Source: Bacillota bacterium (lineage in GTDB: Bacteria > Bacillota > Bacilli > Paenibacillales > Paenibacillaceae). Taken from it: a DNA stretch of 54,143 nt. Below are positions 25,614-34,171 of this stretch, piece after piece. The stretch covers positions 1 to 54,143 of the forward strand of contig JAEWJS010000146.1 in the NCBI GenBank assembly GCA_023386495.1, written 5' to 3'. How positions within the stretch are numbered: position 1 is the first letter of the stretch; every line of letters starts with the position of its first letter. Below the pieces are notes generated by a model. That model worked only from the letters and a program-made list of their open reading frames with translations, made no database searches and was not told where the DNA came from. The translations under genes and the position numbers were made by a program.

Positions 25614-26492
25614 TTACCCTTTCAAAGAACCGACCGTCAACCCTTTGACGAAGTACTTCTGGAAGAACGGGAAGACGAACATCATCGGTCCGGCCGCAAG
25701 TACGGCCATCGCCATCTTGGCCGACAGGCTCGGAAAGTTCGACATATCGATACGAACATTCAATCGGCTGAGATTCGCTGCCAGGAAGTCCATCGTGTTC
25801 ATCATTCGATAGAGGAGAAGCTGCAGCGGTACAAGCTTCTGGTTATCGATATACAACAAGCCCAGCCACCAGTCATTCCAATACATGAAGGAAATGAACA
25901 AGCCCAGCGTAGCCAATGCAGGCGTCGACAATTGAAGAATCATCGTGAAGAAGATTCGGAATTCGCCGGCACCGTCGATTTTGGCTGACTCGATAATCTC
26001 GCCCGGTATTTTGGACAAGAACCCTTTCATCAGCATCACGTTGAACGGGCTCAGCATCGCAGGAACAATAAGCGCCCAGAGCGTGTCTTTCATATGAAGA
26101 TACTGCGTAATGAGAATGTAGGATGGCACCAATCCGCCGCTGAACAGCATCGTGAAGAACACGATGAATGTCGTGATGCGTCCGTAACGGTAATCTCTGC
26201 GCGAGATCGCATAGCCCAGCATCGCGGTGATCAGCAAGCTTAACAGCGTACCGATAACCGTGACCGCAATGGTTACGCCATATGCCTGCAGCAGCAGCTT
26301 AGGTCCTTCTAGAATGAGCTTGTATGCGGTCAGGTCGATGGCCTCCGGAATGAAGCGGTACCCGTTCAACAGAAGCGACGACTCGTCCGTAACCGAGATC
26401 GCAATGACGAGCAGCATCGGCGCTACCATCATCACGGACAGCAAGATGAAGAATGTATGGATCGCGAATTGGGCCGTCTTGTCGCGAGTCAT
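25614..26492 (-). CDS. Carbohydrate ABC permease (LplC/YtcP-like)
   Basis: A 292-residue permease with six hydrophobic helices and the EAA-loop signature around EIIESAKIDGAGEFRIFF (about residues 178-195), which contacts the ATPase. It ends in the typical QKYFVKGLTVGSLKG. ATG 26492 is chosen because AGGAGG lies nine bases upstream; the longer start at 26528 overlaps the other permease. No ATPase gene is nearby, so a shared MsmX/MsiK-type ATPase is expected. Confidence 0.9.
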   Translation of the reverse strand: MTRDKTAQFAIHTFFILLSVMMVAPMLLVIAISVTDESSLLLNGYRFIPEAIDLTAYKLILEGPKLLLQAYGVTIAVTVIGTLLSLLITAMLGYAISRRDYRYGRITTFIVFFTMLFSGGLVPSYILITQYLHMKDTLWALIVPAMLSPFNVMLMKGFLSKIPGEIIESAKIDGAGEFRIFFTMILQLSTPALATLGLFISFMYWNDWWLGLLYIDNQKLVPLQLLLYRMMNTMDFLAANLSRLNVRIDMSNFPSLSAKMAMAVLAAGPMMFVFPFFQKYFVKGLTVGSLKG

Positions 26493-26505
26493 GATCGAAC
26501 GCCTC

Positions 26506-27432
26506 CTACCACAATGAATTCTCGTCATTGATTCGTTTAATAATCCAATTCGAGATGATGACCAGCACCAGACCTACGACGGATTGATACAGCCCTACTG
26601 CCGTTGACATCCCAAGATCGCCCACTTTCTTCAAGGCACGGAATGTATACGTATCGACGACATCGGTGACTTGATACAGGAAGCTCGAATCATTCGGGAT
26701 GAAGTAGAACAACCCGAAGTCTGCCCGGAATATGCCGCCGATGCTCATGATGAGGAGAATCGATATCAACGGTGCCAGCAGCGGAAGCGTAATGCGGAAT
26801 GCCATTTGAATTTTGGTTGCGCCATCGATTCGTGCTGCCTCGTAGTAGCTCGAATCGATGCCGATTATCCCAGCGTAGTAGACAAGCGCGCTGAAGCCGA
26901 TCCCTTTCCAGAGACTCACGATGATCAGAATGGCCGGCCAGTAGATCGATTCGTTATACCAGTAGACAGGATCGATGCCGAAGCCGGTCAGCACTTGGTT
27001 CAAGTAACCCTGATCATGATCGAGGAACGCCGTCACGATATAGCTGATTACGACCCAGGACAGGAAGTAAGGAAGGAACATTGTCGTCTGATGCACTTTC
27101 ACGGACCGCCTGGATATCTCGTTGAGCAGGATCGCGACGAGCAGGCTCGCCGCTAACCCGAGCACAATGAACGCGACATTATACAGAATCGTATTGCGCG
27201 TCACGATGTACGCGGTCTCTGACGTGAAGAAAAATTTGAAATTCGTGAATCCTACCCACTCGCTGCCCCAGATCCCTTTGTCGAACCTGTAATTCTTGAA
27301 TGCCAGCACCAGTCCGACCAACGGTAGATACGCGAAGATGATCGTATACAGAACGCCCGGCAGGCTTAGCGTGAACAATTCTATGTTGCGTCTGAACATC
27401 TGCCACTCGCTGACACGCCTTCTCCCGCTCAT
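26506..27432 (-). CDS. Carbohydrate ABC permease (LplB/YtcP partner)
   Basis: A 308-residue permease with six helices and the EAA-loop YYEAARIDGATKIQMAFRITLPLL (about 198-221). The opening LPGVLYTIIFAYLPLVGLVLAFKNYRFDKG is characteristic of LplB/YtcP-type sugar permeases. ATG 27432 or the adjacent GTG 27435 could start it, with GGGGTGA upstream; ATG is preferred. It is the first gene of the importer and enzyme operon. Confidence 0.9.
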   Translation of the reverse strand: MSGRRRVSEWQMFRRNIELFTLSLPGVLYTIIFAYLPLVGLVLAFKNYRFDKGIWGSEWVGFTNFKFFFTSETAYIVTRNTILYNVAFIVLGLAASLLVAILLNEISRRSVKVHQTTMFLPYFLSWVVISYIVTAFLDHDQGYLNQVLTGFGIDPVYWYNESIYWPAILIIVSLWKGIGFSALVYYAGIIGIDSSYYEAARIDGATKIQMAFRITLPLLAPLISILLIMSIGGIFRADFGLFYFIPNDSSFLYQVTDVVDTYTFRALKKVGDLGMSTAVGLYQSVVGLVLVIISNWIIKRINDENSLW

Positions 27433-27487
27433 CACGTCACCCCATCCTCTCTGATTCGATTGCAGCTGCTCTTGGCTCTAACTATGC

Positions 27488-27501
27488 CGTAAGCGCTCTC
27501 A
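27488..27501. promoter_or_regulatory. cre-like (CcpA) site upstream of the importer operon
   Basis: CGTAAGCGCTCTCA matches the cre consensus TGWAANCGNTNWCA at 13 of 14 positions (only the first base differs). It lies about 56 bases before the first permease start. Glucose repression of the operon is the expected effect. Confidence 0.5.
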
Positions 27502-27634
27502 GATGGATACTGTCGCATCGACACACAACTGTGCGAATCCCGCTTCTCACCGACTGCGATTTAGGCACTGTCCTTACGAAACTCTACATTATCCTGCGCG
27601 TTCGGCGGACAGTCTATGTACTGCCCAACGAAGA

Positions 27635-27667
27635 AGCCGCAGCGAGGCGTATTCGCCTGCTGCGGCT
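27635..27667 (-). terminator. Terminator after the AraC regulator gene
   Basis: AGCCGCAGC-AGGCG is mirrored by CGCCT-GCTGCGGCT around TATT, followed on the minus strand by TTCTTCGTT. It separates the regulator unit from the importer operon. Confidence 0.7.
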
Positions 27668-27684
27668 GTCTGGGACCATACGGT

Positions 27685-30054
27685 CTATTCTCGCTGCCTC
27701 CTGCTCAAGTACTCGCGAGGCGTCGCGCCGAACTTTTTCTTGAACACGCGGAAAAAATGACTCTCGTTCACCAGTCCGATCTGCTCGATGATTTCCTTGA
27801 CCGTAAGCGAGGTTTCCTCCAAGAGCTTGAGGGCATGGCCCAGACGAACATCCATCATGTACTCGGCGACGCTGATCGTTTCGTACCCTTTGAACTGCCG
27901 TCCGATATATTTGTCCGACATGCCAAGCGTATCGGCAATGCTCTGCAAGCTTAAATTGACGTCCCGATAGTTGCTGCGAATAATTTCTTTGATCGTCTGT
28001 ACCAATATTTCGTTGCGATCCTCCGCCGTCTCCTTGGTCTTCTCCTCGAGGAATGTGTTGAACAAGTGCCTCAGCTTGTCGCGAATGTCCGACAGCGTCA
28101 CTTCGCTCAATATTTGCCGATTCAAGCCATTGAGTTCATGCGCAAGCTTCACCGACATCTGAGCGCGCACTGCCTTCATCGTCTGTTTCATCAGGAACGC
28201 GATATGCAAGACCGCATGAATGATCGTGTCGTATTCCTGCTCGGCCGCATAGTCGTACCACCGCTCCAAGACGGCCTGAAACCGGCTTGCGTCCTCGAGA
28301 TGAATGGCCTCCACGATCTTCTTGTCCAATTCCGCTTGCTTCTGTTTATCGTCGTCAACAGACATGCGCGCGACCATCTGCGGCGTGATGAGCGCCATGC
28401 GGCCATACACGATCCTGTACAGCAGCGCATCCTCGGCCGCGCGCACGAGCAGGGAAATATCCTGATGGTTCGGACTGCTCTCGCTGATTGCGGCGGTCAG
28501 GGACAGCTTATAGAACTTGTGTATGACGGTCTGAACTTCCCGAATCAACGCAGCGATGCCCGCAATCGCATCGGCGCCGTCCGACTCCGCGCTAATGAGC
28601 AGCGTGAACGTCCCGTCGCTCTTCTCCAAGATTTCGTTCATGAATGCCTTCTCGATGATCTCGCTTGCGATATTGCCGATCGCGAAGAGCAGCACGTTGT
28701 CGTCCATTGCGTTGCGCTTCCGATTCTCGCGAGCGTCATAATCGTCTATGGACAGCGCCGCGACAATTTTGGCGCCGCTGGGCCTAATTTGCAGCCCGTA
28801 CTGTTCGATAATCTGGGCGAACTCCGGAACGCTGAACGTCGAACTCTTGTTCAAGATCATCCGAAGGTAGTACTGATTCGCCACGCTTCTTGAAGCGTCG
28901 TGCTTGCGCTTCATCAGCTTCATTTCTTCCGTGACTCGATCATAGACGCGCATCATGTAATGAATCTCATCTTTTCCCCGCGGCTCGTCGTCCGGGACAT
29001 GTTCGCCCAGCCGCCGGACGATATTCTCGATCGGTCGATAGAGCAGTTGGGCGACGTATACGGACACGAGCAGGAACACGAGCAGGAATCCAGCAGTGAA
29101 CACGATATAGGTCAACCTTAACTGATGGATATTCTCGAGCACTGCTCCGTACGGCTGGTAGGTGACGATTCCCCATCCGTTCTCGAGTCGGATGTGCGAG
29201 ACAATCGCCTTATCGGCCCCCTTGCCGGCGATGAAGGATCCATGCTGATCGGCGTCCCCGGAGCCGTCGGTTCGATTGCTACCTGCATCCCGCTCGGCAA
29301 GGGCATGCATGATCAGCTCTTGCACAGCCTCCCCCTTGCCGTTAGCAGGATAGAGCAGCTGGCCCTTTCGGTCCAACACGAGCGTCGTATTCCCTTTTAC
29401 CGCCAGATCATTGATCACCTGGATGTTCTTGAAGAACCAATCGGTCTTCACGTTCAGGATTAGCGTGCTCTGGTTGGCCGTTGCAGATTGGCCCGGGAGC
29501 GCGTCGAACAGGAAGAAAGAGAAGAACTCGATCTTATCGTTCTGGCCGGAGCGGAACGGAATCCACTTCGTCTCCCTGTTTATGCCGCCTGCCTTGAAAT
29601 AGTCTGCAATGACGGCATAGATGGCATCCCTATGCACTGCAGTGCGGGGATCGGTCGGATAATAGCGCGTCGATACGAATGAATCGGCGTAGCTGTTATA
29701 GATCATGATGGAGTCGAGGAACGTCGTGGAATTGACCGTCCTGTCAAGCCGCTGAAGACTGGTGTAGTATTCCTCGGCTTCCAAGTCTCGGCTATAAAAC
29801 AAGGAAGCCACATTGGGGTCGTTGTAGAGCGTCAACCCCATGTTCGTGATCATCTGATCGATGTAATCGATATTGTATTTCGTCTGCCCCAGAACCTTCT
29901 CGGTTGCTTCGAATTGCGATTCGAGCACCGTTTGCTCGGAATGATAGAACAGGAAGAAGGAGGTGAGCAGGGAGGATCCTACAACCAGTATCGTAATCGT
30001 TAGCAGCAACCGTCTCAAATATTTCCGCGATCGAAATTTGGCTAACCAATTCAA
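27685..30054 (-). CDS. Membrane-bound AraC-family transcription regulator
   Basis: A 789-residue one-component regulator common in Paenibacillaceae sugar loci. It has a transmembrane helix at about 16-37, an extracytoplasmic Cache-like sensor (about 40-300), a second helix (about 310-333), a HAMP-like linker, a GGDEF-like degenerate middle region, and a C-terminal AraC HTH (about 690-787, ending FRVFKKKFGATPREYLSRRQRE). It should sense the sugar or its binding protein outside and activate the importer operon just downstream. The start is TTG 30054, backed by GGGGAGGGA with seven bases of spacing. Confidence 0.87.
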   Translation of the reverse strand: MNWLAKFRSRKYLRRLLLTITILVVGSSLLTSFFLFYHSEQTVLESQFEATEKVLGQTKYNIDYIDQMITNMGLTLYNDPNVASLFYSRDLEAEEYYTSLQRLDRTVNSTTFLDSIMIYNSYADSFVSTRYYPTDPRTAVHRDAIYAVIADYFKAGGINRETKWIPFRSGQNDKIEFFSFFLFDALPGQSATANQSTLILNVKTDWFFKNIQVINDLAVKGNTTLVLDRKGQLLYPANGKGEAVQELIMHALAERDAGSNRTDGSGDADQHGSFIAGKGADKAIVSHIRLENGWGIVTYQPYGAVLENIHQLRLTYIVFTAGFLLVFLLVSVYVAQLLYRPIENIVRRLGEHVPDDEPRGKDEIHYMMRVYDRVTEEMKLMKRKHDASRSVANQYYLRMILNKSSTFSVPEFAQIIEQYGLQIRPSGAKIVAALSIDDYDARENRKRNAMDDNVLLFAIGNIASEIIEKAFMNEILEKSDGTFTLLISAESDGADAIAGIAALIREVQTVIHKFYKLSLTAAISESSPNHQDISLLVRAAEDALLYRIVYGRMALITPQMVARMSVDDDKQKQAELDKKIVEAIHLEDASRFQAVLERWYDYAAEQEYDTIIHAVLHIAFLMKQTMKAVRAQMSVKLAHELNGLNRQILSEVTLSDIRDKLRHLFNTFLEEKTKETAEDRNEILVQTIKEIIRSNYRDVNLSLQSIADTLGMSDKYIGRQFKGYETISVAEYMMDVRLGHALKLLEETSLTVKEIIEQIGLVNESHFFRVFKKKFGATPREYLSRRQRE

Positions 30055-30081
30055 GTACCGTCCCTCCCCGTTCTTGCAGTC

Positions 30082-31449
30082 CTATTCCCCTTGCCCCCCT
30101 CTCAGGGGAAGCGAGTCCAGCACGAGCACCCAATCTTGCCCTCGTCCCCCGGTCGGAGGCTGGAAGGCTTCTTCGCCTTCATTCGCATAACGGCCGATCG
30201 GGATGCTCTCGCCCGTTCTCGGGTCGAACCAGGAGGCCGACACTTCCGCGCCTTCGATCCGCCCCATCTGTACGATCGTGCGCACGCCATTCGGCATGTA
30301 GACCATGGCATGATGACGTCCCCTAGCGGCCCGCGCGTGGTTGGACCCTTCCCGGTTATGGATGACCAGCGTCTGGTCGGGCACGCGATCCGTCATCGAT
30401 CGGGATTCCATCAATGCGCGGACATGGCCCATCTGCCGCCCACCCGGCTTATGGAGCGCCTGCTTCCATGTCGTAACGAAATATTCGCCGCTCTCCGCAA
30501 GGTCGCGGAAGAACGGCTTGCCATACTCGTCTCCCATACTGCCATTGTACAACGGCCATACGGCATGGTGTCCGTAAGTATGCCCGAACGCTCCCGCGAA
30601 TACCGCATAGTACGCCGCGCGCCGTACATCCGCTTCGTCAAAGTAACCGCCCTTCGTATAATCCAGCCCATGGTCCTCGTAGCAAGGCTCGGCATCGAGC
30701 GTCGGCTTGACCGGCACTCGGTTGTAGTCCGCCTCCACTAACCTGTAGTTATCCCGCTCCGGACCGTGTCCCGACTGGATCATGTTGAAGTCCAGCCACT
30801 CCTCGTCATGTACGTGATAGGACGAAGACATGCCGCCCTGGGGATGCAGCGTGATAAGATGCTTGCCGCCGTCACCTTCCCGCAGACCCGCGGCCATCCG
30901 CATGACCACGTCAAAATGCCGCTGCGTCTCCAAGATTCGATCGCCGCCGACTACCCAGACGATATTCGAGCGATCCTGATAGCGCTCACCAAGCCACCGC
31001 CCGTACGCGTAGCTGTTGCTTCCGTCGAAGATCTCCGGACCCTCTCCCCATGCTTGGCGAAATTTATCGCCCCATGTCGGCACGATGGCCATATAGATGC
31101 CGAGCGTCTCCGCTCGTTCGATGATGTGGTCGACATGATCCCAATAGCTGTACCCGTCCGATGTATCGGGTGCTGCCGGGTTATAGCGGCCTTGATCGTC
31201 TTGCGTGAGCGGCAGCCGGCCATACGGATTAGGGACCGTCAGGCCGCCTAGCTCGCCGATTAATGCGGCCTGTACAACGTTGAAGCCCTGCTCCGCCCTT
31301 ACGCGCAAATAATGATCGGCCTCTTCCCGATCTAAGCGATGGAACAGTTCCCATGCCGTGTCGCCTAACCAGAAGAACGGCTTCCCATCCGTTGTCGCGA
31401 GGTATCTACCGTTCGCGCTGACCTTCAGACCGAGAAGTGAATTATGCAT
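30082..31449 (-). CDS. GH140-like (DUF4038) glycosidase, apiosidase candidate
   Basis: A 455-residue protein with a DUF4038 TIM barrel (about 10-340) and the C-terminal beta domain (about 350-450) that usually follows it. The opening GKPFFWLGDTAWELFHRL is the family hallmark. Candidate catalytic residues are D170 (VVGGDR) and E254 (LDAEPCYE), at the positions expected from the GH140 apiosidase of rhamnogalacturonan II breakdown. No signal peptide, so cytoplasmic. The start at ATG 31449 overlaps the preceding gene by eight bases. Confidence 0.82.
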   Translation of the reverse strand: MHNSLLGLKVSANGRYLATTDGKPFFWLGDTAWELFHRLDREEADHYLRVRAEQGFNVVQAALIGELGGLTVPNPYGRLPLTQDDQGRYNPAAPDTSDGYSYWDHVDHIIERAETLGIYMAIVPTWGDKFRQAWGEGPEIFDGSNSYAYGRWLGERYQDRSNIVWVVGGDRILETQRHFDVVMRMAAGLREGDGGKHLITLHPQGGMSSSYHVHDEEWLDFNMIQSGHGPERDNYRLVEADYNRVPVKPTLDAEPCYEDHGLDYTKGGYFDEADVRRAAYYAVFAGAFGHTYGHHAVWPLYNGSMGDEYGKPFFRDLAESGEYFVTTWKQALHKPGGRQMGHVRALMESRSMTDRVPDQTLVIHNREGSNHARAARGRHHAMVYMPNGVRTIVQMGRIEGAEVSASWFDPRTGESIPIGRYANEGEEAFQPPTGGRGQDWVLVLDSLPLRGGQGE

Positions 31450-33370
31450 TCGCTCGCCCCCTTATTCGCAGCGGCGCTTCGCCCGGCGGTCCCCACGGAG
31501 AATCATAGGACGGCGCATTCGCGTATCGCGTCATCTTAACGGCAAGCGTCGCTCCTGTGCCGGGCAGCAGCCGGACCGCCATCCATTTGCCATCAATGTC
31601 GCGCGTATCGATGACGTTGCCATGCGCGTCTAAGAAGTCGACCTGTTCGAACCGATGCTCTCCGAAATTGCCCGCCTGCAGCACGACCTCACGTTCCTCC
31701 TCATCGGACAGGTTATACAAGTGAACCTCTGCCGACTCCGCATCCAGCTTCGCGACAAGCGCGCTGACGGATTGCGGGAGACCCGGTCTTTGGCGGATGC
31801 CGTCATAGTATCGCACGCGTGCATGCTGCAGCCCGCCATGCGACAGATGCATCGGTGCCCCCAGCGTCAGCTGGGCCAGCCCTTCCATGTATACGGGGCA
31901 CATCTCTTGCCACTTATGGATGCTGTTCAGCTCATCGAGCGAATAGCCGTCCGTGACCCATTGCTCGGGATCCCCTTTGTCCGACAACATTTTGTTCAAT
32001 TGCCGGTTCACCAACTCCAGGTTCGCTTCCAGAATCCGTTCGGGATAGTCCGGACGCTCGCCGCGAATATATTGGAACCAAGGGACCCAATTCCCGATGT
32101 AATGCTTCGTATTCTTGCCTTCATGCGTACCTGAATATCCCGGCACGTCGATGTGGCGCGAATGCTCCGGGATCGGGACGCGCGTGACGCGTTCCAAGTC
32201 TTCATCCGCCATGGAGATGTACCACAGGTGGATGGGATAGAGCGGGTTCGCGCTCTTGTAATCGGTCCAGCCCGCATCGAAATGCCGATTCGGCACGACC
32301 CATTCGCCGTTCTCCATCCTCCCCTTCTCCCACATCAGATCCAGCTGCGCGCGCGCAAGGTCGAGATGCGCGAGATCGCCTGTCAACAGTACGGCATTGG
32401 AGCAAGCGATCAGCGTCGGTTCCATAATGGTGAAGAAGCCGTGCGGCCAACGCCATCCGTAGTAGCCCCCCCACCACTTGCCGTCCATATACTCGCCGAT
32501 CTCGCCCGACAACCCGACATTATCGGGCAGCAGGCCTCCGTTGCGCTCAGCGCGCTCCTTCCATGCCCCGATATAAGCCAGTACCCAGTCCTTGTGCTCT
32601 AGGCGGCCCTCATATAGGTACGCATGGGTTACCAGCGAGGTCGCGTTCAGATTAAGGGGCACATCGCCCTGCGCCATGCGATCGTTCATCAGCGCAATAA
32701 TGCGCGCGTAGATCGCGTCATCCGTCCATTGGCACTTCATGCTGGCATAATCGACGCCCGGAATATCTTCGAACGGCGCCAAGTAGTCGTCCAGTACCTC
32801 GCGATGCGTCGACCAATCTTCTTCCGTCATCTGAAACCGCGGCCCTCTGCTTCCTGTAATCGGGGAACGGATCAGCTTGCGCTCCTTATCGTAATTCAGC
32901 GCTTCTGGATCATCGCCGGTGTAGAAGGACGCGAATCTGGCAGCCCGCTGCCGATCCTTGAGCGAATAGGGCTCAGCCAGGCCAAGGAAGTAGAAGAATA
33001 GCATGCCTTCCCCATGGTGCATCCAATCGTAATAACCGTCGAACTCGCGGTAGATCTGGCCATATTCGGTCCATTGCCAAGTAATGCCTTCGAACATAAG
33101 ACGCGCCAGTCGCTGCGCCTGCTCGCTGCCGCCGAGCGTATAGAGCAACGTCAAATACATGAAGCCCTCATAAGGGTCGTCTGAACCGTCCATCCCCTTC
33201 CAATCTTCACGCCATATCAAAGTCCCGTCCGAACGGGCATACCTGCTCACGTACTGCTCTGCCGCCAGATTTAACGTATCCAACAGCTGTCTCTCCTGGA
33301 TCGCCCATTCGGGTGCTGCCCGACGTTCGCTGACTGAATAGCTCGGATATGCGCTGCACTGTCCCATCAT
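31442..33370 (-). CDS. Unrecognised 642-aa protein, probable helical-barrel carbohydrate enzyme
   Basis: A 642-residue soluble protein that was not assigned to a family. Residues about 20-510 have repeating Trp/Tyr-rich helix pairs (ITWQWTEYGQIYREFDGYYDWMHHGEG, GGYYGWRWPHGFF) suggestive of an (alpha/alpha) toroid, and the last 110 residues look like a beta-sandwich. Such an architecture is shared by lyases and several glycoside hydrolases. His and Asp clusters (DWMHHGEG, HEGKNTKHYIGNW) could be catalytic. No signal peptide. GGGAGG precedes ATG 33370. It is the first gene of the GH140-AraC unit, so it probably acts on the same glycan. Confidence 0.6.
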   Translation of the reverse strand: MMGQCSAYPSYSVSERRAAPEWAIQERQLLDTLNLAAEQYVSRYARSDGTLIWREDWKGMDGSDDPYEGFMYLTLLYTLGGSEQAQRLARLMFEGITWQWTEYGQIYREFDGYYDWMHHGEGMLFFYFLGLAEPYSLKDRQRAARFASFYTGDDPEALNYDKERKLIRSPITGSRGPRFQMTEEDWSTHREVLDDYLAPFEDIPGVDYASMKCQWTDDAIYARIIALMNDRMAQGDVPLNLNATSLVTHAYLYEGRLEHKDWVLAYIGAWKERAERNGGLLPDNVGLSGEIGEYMDGKWWGGYYGWRWPHGFFTIMEPTLIACSNAVLLTGDLAHLDLARAQLDLMWEKGRMENGEWVVPNRHFDAGWTDYKSANPLYPIHLWYISMADEDLERVTRVPIPEHSRHIDVPGYSGTHEGKNTKHYIGNWVPWFQYIRGERPDYPERILEANLELVNRQLNKMLSDKGDPEQWVTDGYSLDELNSIHKWQEMCPVYMEGLAQLTLGAPMHLSHGGLQHARVRYYDGIRQRPGLPQSVSALVAKLDAESAEVHLYNLSDEEEREVVLQAGNFGEHRFEQVDFLDAHGNVIDTRDIDGKWMAVRLLPGTGATLAVKMTRYANAPSYDSPWGPPGEAPLRIRGRANA

Positions 33371-33420
33371 GGTTGTCCTCCCTTGCTAGTTGCTAGCTGC
33401 ATGGCAGCATTGCCATACAC

Positions 33421-33434
33421 GGTAAGCGATTCTA
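33421..33434. promoter_or_regulatory. Weaker cre-like site upstream of the GH140-AraC unit
   Basis: GGTAAGCGATTCTA matches the cre consensus at 11 of 14 positions and shares TAAGCG with the stronger site at 27488-27501. It lies downstream of the proposed promoter at 33462-33489, as in roadblock-type CcpA sites. A short inverted repeat (ATGGCA-N4-TGCCAT, 33402-33417) lies between it and the gene. Confidence 0.3.
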
Positions 33435-33461
33435 CTATGCCAAATCTTATATGCATTCGCT

Positions 33462-33489
33462 ACTGTACATAGTGAACGATACTGTGCAA
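33462..33489 (-). promoter_or_regulatory. Possible promoter of the 642-aa protein/GH140/AraC unit
   Basis: Minus strand: -35 TTGCAC (33489 to 33484), a 16-base spacer, and -10 TACAGT (33467 to 33462). It would give a leader of about 85 bases. Match quality is moderate. Confidence 0.35.
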
Positions 33490-33546
33490 ATGGGTGATTC
33501 CACTACCATTGTCCATAATTTGCCCAATGAGACGGCAAACATGAAG

Positions 33547-33579
33547 ACGGCCGGACAGGCATTTCGCCTGACCGGCCGC
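33547..33579 (-). terminator. Terminator after the TetR gene
   Basis: CGGCCGG-CAGGC is mirrored by GCCTG-CCGGCCG around ATTTC, followed on the minus strand by TCTTCATGTTT. It ends the metallo-hydrolase/TetR transcript. Confidence 0.7.
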
Positions 33580-33601
33580 ATCGACCGCCTGCCTATTCTT
33601 A

Positions 33602-34171
33602 TTAACTCCCCTTCAGCGCTTCCAAACCTGCCAATAACGAATCCGCCAGCATCCGCCGTGTCACCTCTAGCTCGAGCGGCAGCCCGAAGCCTCCCTTCTG
33701 CTCGAGCGACGCGAAGCCGTGCAGCAGGCTGCGCAGAATGCGAACCGCGTGCAGCGCCTTCTCTCCTGCCAATCCATACCCCTCAAGCACGCGCGTCACG
33801 ACGGCGACCGTCTGCTCGCCCGCGCGCTGCACGGACGCATCCCACTTGTCCGTCGACAGCTGCGCGGCCTCGTACAACCCGGGGTGCTGTCGCACGAAGC
33901 CGATATACGCGTCGCACAGCGCATGAATCGCTTCGTCGCCGGACCGCCCGATCGCGGCTGTCACCAATGCTTCATGCAGCTTCTCCAGTGCATAGGCGGC
34001 CATCTTCAGGCGAAGCCCGCCTAGGCCGTTCACGTGGTTATACAGGGAGGGCGAGCGAATATCGAGCTTCTGGGCCAGGGAAGCCAGCGTCACCGCCTCC
34101 AATCCCTCCCGGTTCGCAATCTCCGCCGCAGCCAGCAGTACGGCCGTCGTGTCCAGCCCGGCTCTAGGCAT
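33602..34171 (-). CDS. TetR-family repressor with WHG-type C-domain
   Basis: A 189-residue TetR regulator. The N-terminal HTH (about 8-50) reads AAAEIANREGLEAVTLASLAQKLDIRSPSLYNHVNG, and the rest is the helical ligand-binding domain of the WHG type. ATG 34171 has GGGAGGGA upstream; earlier in-frame starts sit inside the metallo-hydrolase gene, whose last eight bases overlap this gene. It most likely represses its own operon through the paired operators at 34923-34963. The inducer may be the metallo-hydrolase substrate. Confidence 0.85.
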   Translation of the reverse strand: MPRAGLDTTAVLLAAAEIANREGLEAVTLASLAQKLDIRSPSLYNHVNGLGGLRLKMAAYALEKLHEALVTAAIGRSGDEAIHALCDAYIGFVRQHPGLYEAAQLSTDKWDASVQRAGEQTVAVVTRVLEGYGLAGEKALHAVRILRSLLHGFASLEQKGGFGLPLELEVTRRMLADSLLAGLEALKGS

